Assembly (NCBI GenBank): GCA_963723455.1
Contig: CAVRQM010000004.1
Coordinates: forward strand, 310,001-374,000
DNA from: CAVRQM01 sp963723455
Lineage (GTDB): Bacteria; Pseudomonadota; Alphaproteobacteria; Acetobacterales; Acetobacteraceae
DNA length: 64,000 bases
Direction: 5' to 3'
Shown: positions 34,943 to 44,633 of the stretch, one piece after another
Layout of the letters: each line of letters starts with the position of its first letter
Position numbering within the stretch: position 1 is the stretch's first letter
Program-made: the position numbers and the translations under genes
The notes under the pieces: generated by a model
Seen by the model: only the letters and a program-made list of their open reading frames with translations
What the model was told of the DNA's origin: nothing
Databases searched by the model: none

Positions 34943-36773
34943 ATGAACGACCAGACAGCAGGGCCGGATGCCGCCACGATCCAGCGCCTGGCCGCAGAGC
35001 TGGAACAGGCCCGGGTGACCACCGAGGACCATGACGCACAGACGGCTGCTCTGCACGAGGAATGTCGCCGCCTGATCGAGGAGCTGCGCGAGCGCCGCGC
35101 CGGGCAGCATTCGGCCGAGACCCTGGCCGCCGACCTGCAGCGGCCGGCTCGACGAGGTCCGGTCGGCGGCATCGTCGCTGGAGCGCGAGCAGGCGACGCG
35201 CAGCACCACCGAGGAGGAGCTGCGCATCAGCCTGGAGGAGCTGCAGGTCGTCACCGAGGAACTGGAGGAGGCCAACACGGCGCTCCAGCGCGCCAATGCC
35301 GGGCTGGAGGAGCGCGTCGTCAGGCGCACCGCCGAGCTGGCGCAGGCCAACGCCCGGCTCGACGAGCACAACCAGCGGCTTGAGGCGCTGGTCGCCACCG
35401 AGGTCGCGGCGCGCGAGGCGGCGCAGGCCGCGCTGTTCCGCCAGCAGAAGCTGGAGGCGCTGGGCCAGTTGACCGGCGGGATCGCGCACGACTTTAACAA
35501 TCTGCTCACCGTGGTCATCAGCGGGCTGCACATGCTGGGCCGCGCCGAGACCGACGAACGCCGCGAGCAGCTGATCGGCCGCATCGGCGAGGCGGCGTCG
35601 CGCGGCTCGGAGCTGACGCGGCGGCTGCTGGCGTTCGGCCGCCGCCAGGCGCTGCGGCCCGAGCCGCTGAACCTGCCCGAGCACATGGCCGATCTGTGCG
35701 AGCTGCTGGGCCATTCGCTGCGCGCCGACGTGACCCTGGACTGCCGCGCCGAGCCGGATGTATGGGCGATCGAGGTCGATCGCGGCGCGCTGGAACTGGC
35801 GCTGCTCAACCTGTCGGTCAACGCCCGCGACGCCTTGCCGCATGGCGGAACCATTATTCTTTCGGCGCGCAACATGCGGCTTGGCGAGGAGGCGGCGGCG
35901 GCGGTGGATCTGTCGCCGGGCGACTACGTCGAGGTGGCGGTGGCCGACAGCGGCAGCGGCATGCGCCCGGAGGTGCTGGCGCGGGTGTTCGAGCCGTTCT
36001 TCACCACCAAGGAGGCCGGCCAGGGGTCCGGGCTTGGGTTGCCGCAGGTGTACGGCTTCGCCCGCCAGTCCGGCGGAACGGCGCGGGTGCAGAGCGAACC
36101 GGGCGAGGGCTGCACCGTGAGCATCCTGCTGCCGCGCACCGAGCGCGTGCCGGTCGCCGCCGACCCGCGCCGGGGCAGCGTGACGGCGGCGGCCAGGGAC
36201 GGGCGGGACGGGCGCCGCGCCGCGGACCTCGCCCGGGCGGCGCGGCTGACCCCCGCCGCGTGGGGGGCGGAGAAGTCGCGGCCGGAGGAGGCGCCGGCGC
36301 GGGATGGCGCGGCGTCGGACGGGATGGAAGCGGGCGACGCGGCGGAGCGATTGGCCTCGGTGCTGGTGGTCGAGGATGACGACGAGGTGGCCGCCCTGGT
36401 GCTGGAGCTGATGGGTCAGTTCGGTCACGACGCCACCCGCGTCTCCAGCGTCGATGCGGCGCTGGGCGCCCTGGCGCATGGAAGCAAGGTCGATGTCGTG
36501 TTCTCGGACGTGCTGCTGCCCGGCGGCGCCAACGGGGTCGATCTGGCGCACGAGGTCAGCAAGCGCCGGCCGGATGTCGGCATCGTGCTGACCAGCGGCT
36601 ACGGCCCGGACATGATCGGCCGCATGGGCGAGGTGCATTGGCCGCTGCTGCGCAAGCCGTACCCGCCGGACGCGCTGCGCGCGGCGATCGAGGAGTCGCT
36701 GCGCGAGCACGGAGCGATGCCGCCGCCGAAGGCGCCCCACCGTCGCGTCTCCCCGTCGTTCATCGGCTACTGA
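34943..36773 (+). CDS. hybrid histidine kinase with C-terminal receiver (one frame break)
   Basis: About 609 residues. A long coiled-coil N terminus (EELRISLEELQVVTEELEEA), then the HisKA H box LTGGIAHDFNNLLTVV, N box LLNLSVNARDALPHGG, G boxes DSGSGM and GSGLGLPQVYGFARQSGG, and a receiver with VLVVEDDDEV, phospho-Asp in VFSDVLLPGG and KPYPP. No membrane segment is seen, so it is a cytoplasmic kinase. An extra C near 35146 splits the N-terminal coiled coil; dropping it gives LQRRLDEVRSAASSLERE. Confidence 0.88.
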
Positions 36774-36790
36774 CCGGCGCCCCCTTTACC

Positions 36791-36819
36791 GTCGTGGCCG
36801 GGTCACGCCCGGCCACGAC
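36791..36819. terminator. perfect 12-bp REP-like hairpin after the histidine kinase gene
   Basis: GTCGTGGCCGGG and its exact reverse complement CCCGGCCACGAC flank a 5-base loop, 18 bases after the kinase stop and 27 bases before the end of the convergent gene. It shares the GGCCGGG...CCCGGCC core with the repeats near 33.7 kb and could terminate both transcripts, although no T tract follows. Confidence 0.6.
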
Positions 36820-36845
36820 GCCCTGCGAAGCCGCCCCCCGATCCG

Positions 36846-37357
36846 TCAGCTGTTCGGCGGCCGGCCCACCATGTTCGCCCCGCGAGCGGCCAGGTTGGCG
36901 CGGCCGATGACGCGGTTGCGCCCGCCGGTCATGCCGTCGCCGGTGCCGGTCGTGTTGCTGGCGTCGCTGGCCTCCGGCGCGATCAGGATCTCTGACAGCC
37001 AGCCCGAGGTGATGTCGATGCGCACGGAGAACTCGGTCTCCGTGGCAATCCACACTTTCACGTCCTTGGCGAAGAACTCGTCCTTGAACTCGATCCCGAT
37101 CTGGCTCACCCAGTCGCCGGCGATGCCGCTGGAGACCATCTCGCCGGGGCCATAGACCAGCATCACCGTTGGCACCGCCAGCTTGAAGTAGTTGCCCTCC
37201 AGCTGAAGCCGTAGATGCGCGCCAGGATCGGATGCCGATCGAAATCGATGCGGCCGCTCGAGCCGACCTCGCCCAGGCTTAATCCCTTGAACACCCGTCC
37301 GAACAGGCGGCAGGTGCTGCCGGCCAGCAGCGTCTCGTCGTGCGAAGTCCCGGACAT
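36846..37357 (-). CDS. unrecognised protein of about 170 residues, last gene of the YcaO-TfuA string (one frame break)
   Basis: I do not recognise this family. The ATG at 37357 begins MSGTSHDETLLAGSTCRLFG. One missing base near 37200 breaks the frame; repaired, IYGFQLEGNYFKLAVPTVML joins the two halves. The middle looks like an all-beta domain (GDWVSQIGIEFKDEFFAKDV, VWIATETEFSVRIDITSGWL). The last 35 residues form a flexible Gly/Asn/Arg tail (GTGDGMTGGRNRVIGRANLA) ending GANMVGRPPNS. No signal peptide or membrane segment. It lies 62 bases downstream of the metallopeptidase gene on the same strand and may be the substrate or effector of that system. Confidence 0.72.
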
Positions 37358-37419
37358 CGGCGCCTCCGTTCTGTTCGGCTAATGATATAGCCAGCGTGTT
37401 CGTTCCGCAATAGCATCCG

Positions 37420-38809
37420 TCAGGCGGCGCGGTGGGCGTGCGGCATCAGCCCGCGCGCCAGCCCGACATGCCGCATGTCGCCGTGCCGGCAGGCATGCGC
37501 GGCAGCGCCCGGCTGCAGCCGCAGCAGCGTGCCGCGCCGGCTCGATCGCAGGTTGCGCCGATGCGACAGCGGTGCGGCGACCAGCTCGGCGCGCGGGTCG
37601 ATGCCGCGCCGGGCGAAGATCCCCAGCAGCGCATCGAGCTGCCGGGCGCGGCCGCCGAGCGCCGCCGCCTCCAGCATCCGCGCGGCGACGCGCTGGAAGG
37701 TCAGTCCCTCGGCGGCGACGCCGCGCACCGCATGCAGCAGCCAAGCGGAGACGGCGTCGCGCGCCTCGACCAGCGCGGCCTCGAAGCCGTCGGCGAAGCG
37801 GGAATAGGCGCGGCGGTGCGCCTCGTGGATGCCGGCGAGCGATCCGGCGGCCGCACCCGAACTCCAGCCGCGCGCATCCATCAGCGAGCGGATCAGCCCG
37901 CGCGCGGCCAGCCCGTCCTGATAGACCTCCACCAGCAGGTCGAAGATCGCGCCGGTCATCGGCAGCGACAGCGCATGCGCGTTGCGGCCCAGCCCGGCGG
38001 GGTCGATCCACTCGCCGGTCTGGTCCAGCCTGATGCCGGCCACGTCGCGCATCGTCACGTCGTTGCTGGCCATGCGCAACTGCTGGTGCGGCGCGGTCTC
38101 GGCCAGCCGGTTGACCAGGTTGGGTGCATAGAGATCGCCTTGCGTCTGCTGCAGCAGGCGTGCGCGCACGCCGGGAAAATGCAGGCCGGACAGCAGCGCC
38201 ACCATGTCGCCGAAACACTCATGGAACGCCAGGAACTGCGCATCCAGCCGCTCGGGCGGCGGCACGCCGAGCCGGCCGAACAGCATGGCGTGCCCGACTT
38301 CATGCGCAACGACATCGAAGTTGAGGCAGAACGGCTGCATGCCGGCGCCCGGCGGCCCCGGCCAGAGGCCGGTCTCCAGGAAGCCGGGGCCGCTCTGCGC
38401 GTTGCGCCATTGCACCAGGGGCACCAGCTCCAGCCGCGCCGGGGCGTCCGGGTGCCACCATTGCACCGCCTCGCCCGATTGCGCCTCCCAGATGTCCAGC
38501 ACCAGGCGCACCGTGCCGAACAGGTGGGCGGCGCGGAATTGCGGCGTGGCCTCGGCGACGCCCTGGAAATGCCCGTCTCGATCCGGCTCTGCCGGCGGGT
38601 GCAACGCCCCGCGGTACGGCGGCGCATCGTCCGGCGGCTCGTATTCGCGGGTCTTGTCGGTGGCATTGGCGACATACATTCGCGAAATCGGCCGGACCCG
38701 GCGCCAGGCTGCCGGCTGGGCAGGACACCTCGACGATCTCGGGGGAAAACCCCTCGTCGTATTGCGGGTACAGCCGGAACCGGGTGCCGCCTGATCGGTG
38801 CCGTGTCAC
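37420..38809 (-). CDS. gluzincin-type metallopeptidase next to TfuA (one frame break)
   Basis: About 463 residues. VVAHEVGHAMLFGRLG is an HExxH zinc site; 24 residues after its second His comes FHECFGDMVALL, matching the third ligand Glu context of thermolysin-like gluzincins (ExxxD). There is no signal peptide, so it probably acts in the cytoplasm. The frame is broken near 38685 by an extra G in TTTCGCGAATG; upstream text (GGTRFRLYPQYDEGFSPEIV) from the GTG at 38809 restores the N terminus. It sits 37 bases after tfuA in the same direction, so it may cleave a YcaO-TfuA product. Confidence 0.78.
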
Positions 38810-38846
38810 GCCGCGTTCCGCCCCGCAGTTGCGCCAAGCCGGGTGT

Positions 38847-39686
38847 CTAGCCCGGCCAGGGCGCGTTGTCCTCCGAGTGTAACGAAATCGTTTGCACCGG
38901 GCCATCGCCGCGATCCGGGTCCAGCGCCAGCGCCCGGGCGCGGCGCTCGGCCTGCAGCGCCTGCCGCTCGAACTGCTCCCAGATCAGCGTGCGCTCGAAG
39001 CGGAAGCCCGGGGCGGCGGCGCCGGCCGGCTCGGCGGCGATGGCATGCAGCATGGCGATCGCATCCCGGCGCTTCTGCCGCACCGCGCCGCGCGGCAGCC
39101 AGTCGGCGAGCGGCGCTGGCGCCACCGCGGCGAGGGCGGCCAGGCTGCGGCGCGGAAAGTGCTGGCGCTTCATCGCCGCGGCCAGCGACAGGCAGCGCGC
39201 GCGGTCGATGACGCCGTCGGCGACGGCGGCCAGCAGCGTGGCGCGCAGATCCACCATCGCGTCGGACAGCGCGGCACCGCCGGCCGGCGCCGGCGCGTGC
39301 ACCACGGCCACCTCGTCGTCGTCCTCGAACGCCTCGGGGAAGCCGGGCCAGATGCCGTCGCGATAGGCGGCGAACACCGCGCCGACGCCGCGCATGCCGA
39401 ACGGCCGCAGCTCCGCCGCACGCAGCGCGCCCATGCTGGCCGCGCCCCAGACCGCAACGCCCTGCGCCATCGCCCACAGCAGCTCGCGATGCCAGACCGC
39501 CGGCACGTCGAGGAACACGCCGTCGATCAGTCCGAGTGCAGCCGGCCGGTACGCGCGCACGGCGCGGAACACGTCGCCCTGCCGCGCCGGCGGCAGCACC
39601 CGGCAGGGCAGCAGGCGCGCCACTTCGCGCGGTGGCAGCGTCGGCCCGGCGAACACCACAACGCCCTGCAAGGCGGGCGGGATCAC
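38847..39686 (-). CDS. tfuA: TfuA-like protein
   Basis: 279 residues; GTG at 39686 overlapping the ycaO stop (GTGA). The whole TfuA core is present: VLPPARQGDVFRAVRAYRP, GLIDGVFLDVPAVWHRELL, VAVWGAASMGALRAAELRPF, GMRGVGAVFAAYRDG and EDDDEVAVVHAP. TfuA proteins work with YcaO enzymes to swap a peptide backbone amide oxygen for sulfur, as shown for methanogen McrA thioglycine and for bacterial thioamidated peptides; TfuA is thought to help deliver sulfur. The strict coupling to ycaO supports a functional pair. Confidence 0.93.
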   Translation of the reverse strand: MIPPALQGVVVFAGPTLPPREVARLLPCRVLPPARQGDVFRAVRAYRPAALGLIDGVFLDVPAVWHRELLWAMAQGVAVWGAASMGALRAAELRPFGMRGVGAVFAAYRDGIWPGFPEAFEDDDEVAVVHAPAPAGGAALSDAMVDLRATLLAAVADGVIDRARCLSLAAAMKRQHFPRRSLAALAAVAPAPLADWLPRGAVRQKRRDAIAMLHAIAAEPAGAAAPGFRFERTLIWEQFERQALQAERRARALALDPDRGDGPVQTISLHSEDNAPWPG

Positions 39687-40867
39687 GCCGCCCCCAGCAC
39701 GCGCCGCGCCCGGACGCCGGGGGAGAACTCGCCATCCGCCTCGGACCACGCGCCTTCCAGTCCCGGGACCAGCACGCGCACCACCGGCACGCCCAGATCC
39801 GGTCGCGTCAGGTCCACCGCCAGGGCCTGCGCCATGCCGGCCTGCGCCAGCCGTCGCAGCACGGCGGCGACCGGATCGGAGTCCGGAACGTCGGAGCCCG
39901 GCACGGCCGCGGCATCGGCGAACCGCCGCGCCGGGGCGGCGCCGCGCCAGGCCAGCGCGGTCGCCAGCCGGGCCTGCACCGCCCGGTGCGCGAACGCCTC
40001 CGGCGGCAGGTCATCGCGCGCGCCGGAGATCGTGGTCAGCCGTGCCTGAGCCGCCTCGGCCAGCGCGGCGGCCAGCGCCGCGTCGGGATGGGTCCGGCAG
40101 GCCGCGCCCAGCTCGGGCTGCACCTGGCCCAGCGGATCGGTCAGCAGGGCCGCGAACACCGGCACGCCGACATCGCTGGTCGTCTCCCAGATAGTCACCT
40201 CCACTCCGGCGGCGCGGCACAGATCGAGAAACGCCCGGCTGCACGGGCCGTCGACGCTGTCCGGATCGACCAGCGTGCGCGCCTGTGCCGTCTCGCTGGC
40301 GGCGTGCCACAGCGTCATCGCGTCACGCTCGACCGCCTCGCACAGCCCGTGCAGCAGCGCCTCCTCCGACGTGTTGCCCGACGCCAAGCCGGTGGTGGTG
40401 GCTTGAAACACCCGTGCCGCGGCCGCCTGCGGCAGGCTGTAATCGGCGGTGACCAGCTCGCGCGGCGCCCAGACCGGGCGGCCCGATCCCAACTCGCGCG
40501 CCTCGACCCATAGCAGGCGTTCGTGCAGCGGATCGGGGCCGCCGCGGCAGCGCGGCAGCCGGAGCGGGTCGGCGAACGCGCCGATCGCGGCCAGCTCGGC
40601 GGCGCTGGCGAAATGCGCCGGCAGCATCGCGGTCTCGGCGCAGCAGCATTCCAGCGCCTCCATCAGCGCGGACACCTTTGCCGCGGCCAGGCTGTCGCCC
40701 TTGCCCTGATGCACCGCCACGGTGCGCGAGTTCGGCCTGACGGCGGCAGCCACGGGGATCCCGATCACATCCAGCCCGGTCAGCACTGCCAGCCGTGTGA
40801 CACCGATCGCCGGCGCCAGCGCGGCCACCCGCGCCAGCGTGGCCTCGGGCGCGAGCCGTCGGTTCAC
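39683..40867 (-). CDS. ycaO: YcaO-domain protein (TfuA partner)
   Basis: 394 residues. The ATP/Mg-binding motifs of the YcaO fold are visible: SALMEALE near residues 67-73 and SGNTSEEALLHGLCEAVERD near 163-182; TGLDVIGIPVAAAVRPNS is the typical N-terminal strand. The C terminus (SPGVRARRVLGAA) lacks the PxPxP tail of azoline-forming YcaOs, in line with a thioamidation role. The GTG at 40867 starts one base after the stop of the large cyclase/AAA gene and its stop overlaps tfuA, so the three genes form one unit. Confidence 0.93.
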   Translation of the reverse strand: MNRRLAPEATLARVAALAPAIGVTRLAVLTGLDVIGIPVAAAVRPNSRTVAVHQGKGDSLAAAKVSALMEALECCCAETAMLPAHFASAAELAAIGAFADPLRLPRCRGGPDPLHERLLWVEARELGSGRPVWAPRELVTADYSLPQAAAARVFQATTTGLASGNTSEEALLHGLCEAVERDAMTLWHAASETAQARTLVDPDSVDGPCSRAFLDLCRAAGVEVTIWETTSDVGVPVFAALLTDPLGQVQPELGAACRTHPDAALAAALAEAAQARLTTISGARDDLPPEAFAHRAVQARLATALAWRGAAPARRFADAAAVPGSDVPDSDPVAAVLRRLAQAGMAQALAVDLTRPDLGVPVVRVLVPGLEGAWSEADGEFSPGVRARRVLGAA

Positions 40868-40868
40868 A

Positions 40869-43800
40869 TCAGCCGATCGCGATGACGGGGTGCAGGCCAG
40901 CGCCCGCCGCCAGCGCCCGCGCGGCTGCCAGGTCGGGGCCGCCGTCATCCTCGGCGACCGACCCCAGACTGGCGCGCAGGCGTGCGAGCGACGCCGCCGA
41001 GCCGTCGAGCCGGGCCAGCGCGACGGCGCTGCGCAGCGCCAGCATCGCCGCGCCCTGTTCCTGCGCGACCGCCATGGCGTCCTCCAGCAGCACGCGCGCC
41101 GGCTCGCCGGCGCTGCCTGCGCCGCCGCGCGGATCGGCTTGCAGCAGCGCCTGCGCCTGCAGTCGCCGCAGTTCGGGGCGCCAGAAGCGCAGGCCGGTGC
41201 GGTCGAACTCCGCCACGGCGTCGCGCAGCGCCTGCAGCGCCCGCTCGGGCTGGCCGGCGGCCATCAGCATCTCGGCCTGCAGCGCGACATAGATCGGGAA
41301 ATCCTCGCTGGTGCCGATGTCGCGCTGGCGGGCGAAGCCTTCCTCCAGCAGATGCAGGCCGGCCGCGGGGTCGCCCCCTGTGGCCGCCGCCCAGCCGGCG
41401 AAGATCATTCCTTTGACCCGGGCATCCTCCATGCCGTGCTCGCCGGCCAGCTGCATCAGGTCGAGGCCCAATCGCTGCGCCTTGTCGACGTCGCGGCGGA
41501 AGGCGTGGCGGACCAGGTGGATTTCGCTGAAATGCACGGTCGAGCCGACATGGGCCACGCTGTCCAGATGGTCGAGCGCCATCCGGTCCTGCGCCAGGGC
41601 CGAGACCGGCCGGCCCATCATCCACAGGATCAGGGCAAACTGGCCGTGCGCGCACACCTTTGCGTCGTGGTTGCCATAGACATGCGCCTGGTCGCGCAGG
41701 TCGTGGCGGTGATAGATCCCCAGTCCGCTGTCGATGTGTTCGCAGCAGCGCGCGAAATTGCCGCGATGGAACTCGCTGGCCCAGCCGCAATGATGCGCCT
41801 GCAGCAGCAGCGCCGGGTTGCCGCGCTGCCGCGCCCGCGCCAGCAGCTCATGCGCGCGGTCGAGCATATGGAAGAAATCGCGCGAGACCCGCCACCAGCC
41901 CCAGTAGATCGGGAAATACCGGTCGGAATCCGGCAGCTCCTGGCATAGCGCATTGGCCGCGGCATACAGCCGCTGCGCCTCCTGCGATCCGTAGCCGTGC
42001 AGCACCATCACCGCCGGCCCGAGCAGCGTCATGAACTCCAGCCGACGCTCGATCAGCTCGGGCGTGTGCGGCAGCGCCTGCATGGCGGACAGGCCGCGCC
42101 CCAGCAGCCGCGTCGCCTCAGTCAGCGCCGAGCGGGTCAGGCTGAGCCGGCCGGCGGCCAGCCAGTACCGGCAGCGACGCCTCCGGGTCGGCGCCCTCGG
42201 TCAGATGCAGCGCCAGCAATTCGGGCTGCGTGCTGGCCAGATCCGGATCGCAGGCCAGCAGCGCGCGGGCCACCTGCAGGTGCAGCGCCTGGCGCGGCCC
42301 GCGCAGCAGGCTGCCATAGGCGGCGTCGCGCAGCAGCGCATGGGTGAAGGCGCCGGCGCGCTCGCCGTTCGCGCCCTCGGTCAGGATTCCGGCGCGCACC
42401 AGCAGATCGACAGCGTCATCCAGCACCGCTTGGCTGGTGGCAAAGCTCGCCGCGCAGACGCGGGCCAGCACGTCGGAGCGGATGTCGCCGCCGATCACCG
42501 CGGCGGCCTGCGCGATCTCCTTGGCCTCGCCCAGCCGGTCGAGCCGTCCGGCGAGCAGTTCATGCACCGAGGCCGGAATCAGCGGCTCGGTCGCGTCGGC
42601 GTCGGCCAGGCCCAGATCGCCGCGCGCGGCCAAGGCGCGCACCACTTCCTCCACGAACAGCGGCACGCCGCCCGCCTTGCGCCCGATCGCGCGCAGCAGC
42701 GCGGGAGTGGCCGCGCCGCCGGGCAGCATCGAGGCGGCAAGCTGGCCCACCTCCGCCTCGGCCAGCGGCTGCAATTCCAGGCGCGCGGCGCCGGGCGGCA
42801 GCGCCGACCAGCCGAGCGCCGGCAGCAGGGCGAAATCCGCGCGCGCGGTCAGCAGCATCAGCACCCGCCGCCCGGCGCAGGCCGCCGCCAGCCGGGCTGC
42901 CAGCTCCAGCGTGGTCGGGTCGAACCACTGCACATCCTCCAGCACCAGGCGTAGCGGGCGCGGCTCGGCCTGCGCCATCAGCAGCCGCACCAGCGCGGCC
43001 AGGATCGCCTCGCGCTGCTGTTCCGGCGTGCCCGTCTGGGCCTGGGACCTGGGCCTGAGCCTGGGCGGCGTCCGCGGCCGGCGCGCCGCCGCCGAGCAGC
43101 GGGGCCAGCGCCGGCGCGCAGGCATCCCAGTCGCGCAGCGCGCCAGTGAGCCGTGCGCGGCCGGACGTCGCGTCCTCGTCGGCGCTTCGCGCCACGCGCT
43201 GCAGCCAGGCGATGACCGGGCGCAGCGGCGAATCGGTCTCGAACGCCGAGCCTTCCAGCAGGATGGTGCCGGAATCGCCGGCGTCGGCGTCCTGCAGGAA
43301 CGCCTGCAACAGGCGCGACTTGCCGATGCCCGGCTCGCCGGACAGCAGCGCCAGCCCGCCCTGGCCGGCCCGCGCGCGCGCCCAGCAGCCACGCAGCGTT
43401 CGCATCTCGGGACCACGGCCGCACAGCGCCGCCGGGCGGGCGCGGGCGACGCGGCCATGCGCCGCCGCCTCGCGCAGCACCTGCCAAACGCCGTGCGGCT
43501 GGCTCAGCCCGCGCAGCTCGAAGCTGCCCAGGTCTGCGCAGACGAAACGATCGCGCACCCGCCGCCAGGTCGCCTCGCCGATCGCCACCCCGCCGGGCGG
43601 CACCAGTCCCTGCAGCCGTGCGGCCAAGTTCGGCGCGGAGCCGACAACGACATGCCGGTACGTGCCGCCGGCGGTATGCAGGTCGCCCACCACGACCGGC
43701 CCGGTGGCGATGCCGATGCGCACCGCCAGCGGCTCGCTGCGGGCCGCGCCGGTGGTCGGCACCTCGATCGCGCCGACGCCGCGGGCGATCTCAAGCGCCG

Positions 43801-44227
43801 CGCGCACGGCGCGTTCGGGATCGTTCTCGTTAGCGACCGGAAAGCAGAAATACGCCAGGATCCCGTCGCCCACCATGCGGGTGATGCGGCCGCCGAAGCG
43901 GTCGATCGGCCCGGCGCAGAAATCGCCATAGCGGCGCAGCAGCTCCATCAGGTCTTCCGGCGCCAGCTCCTCGGCCAGCCGCGAGGAGCCGACCAGATCG
44001 ACGAACATCATGCTGAGCGGCCGCCGCTCGGCAGCCAGCTGGCTCGGCAGCTCAAGCGAGCCGTCGGCCATGACCGCGCGCAGGAAGCGCTTGCGCTCGC
44101 CGATCGTCAGGCCGAGTTCGCGCAGATTCTCGTCGGTCAGGTCGCCGAACTGCTCGCGCGCGATGCCGCTCGCCTGGAACGATGCGGCGCGCTGACCAAG
44201 CCCGATCGAGGCGAGCCAATCCTGCAA
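40869..44227 (-). CDS. SAM-domain, class III cyclase, AAA ATPase and TPR sensor protein (two frame breaks)
   Basis: About 1,119 residues. Domains in order: a sterile alpha motif (WLASIGLGQRAASFQASGIA, residues 1-55), a class III nucleotide cyclase domain with metal Asp residues in MMFVDLVGSS and RMVGDGILAYF and APNLAARLQG (70-205), an AAA/ATPase with P-loop SGEPGIGKS near 300 and LRLVLEDVQWFDPTTLELA, then TPR-like helices (QHRHD region to the end). Extra bases near 43047 (in GGTCCCAGG) and 42165 (CCGGTAC) split it; repaired text runs EASLPYWLAAGRLSLTRS. Such proteins act as large signal-transduction regulators. It leads the ycaO-tfuA string. Confidence 0.85.
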
Positions 44228-44304
44228 TCCGCGATGTCCCTGTCCCGGCGCCGCCCGTCCGGCAGGACCCGGATCAGTCTAGGATCACGCAAGGAAACCG
44301 GATG

Positions 44305-44463
44305 TCAAATGGCAGGGCGCCGGGCGCAGGGGCAATCGCCTGAACCGCACCTGCAGCGCGGCGAGGCGACGTCCATCAACTGCTGCAGGATGACGTTGTG
44401 GCTGGCGCGCAGCACCGCGGAGCGAAAGGCGACATCCGCCTGGCACCGCCGGCCGAACGCGAG
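44305..44463 (-). pseudogene. relic of a GntR-family (FCD domain) regulator beside tRNA-Leu
   Basis: A frame open from the tRNA 3' end to a TGA at 44305 reads QADVAFRSAVLRASHN and VILQQLMDVASPR, which follows the FCD ligand-domain pattern DxAFHxAVxxASxNxxLxxLM. The expected His is Arg, no start or DNA-binding domain exists, and the tail (RCRCGSGDCPC) is nonsense. It begins immediately downstream of the tRNA-Leu 3' end, a common integration point, so it may be debris of an excised or eroded element. Confidence 0.5.
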
Positions 44464-44464
44464 T

Positions 44465-44549
44465 TGGTGCGGGTGGTCGGAGTCGAACCGACACTCCTTG
44501 CGGAACCGGATTTTGAGTTCGGCGCGTCTACCAATTCCACCACACCCGC
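44465..44549 (-). tRNA. tRNA-Leu(CAA)
   Basis: 85 bases with encoded CCA. Acceptor GCGGGTG pairs with CACCCGC, discriminator A, T-loop TTCGACT, a long class II variable arm and anticodon loop CTCAAAA giving CAA. The anticodon stem has one A-C mismatch. Confidence 0.95.
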
Positions 44550-44633
44550 GTCCTGGCGCGTGGCTGCGGCACAGACCCTAGCCTGATTGTCGCGTCCTGT
44601 GGAGATGCGATCCTGGCCGCGCCGGCGGATCGG

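Noticed and set aside
43040..43072. Low-complexity CTGGGCCTGGGACC string as a regulatory repeat
   Set aside because: It lies inside the cyclase/AAA gene where it codes an Ala-Gln linker and coincides with a frame break.
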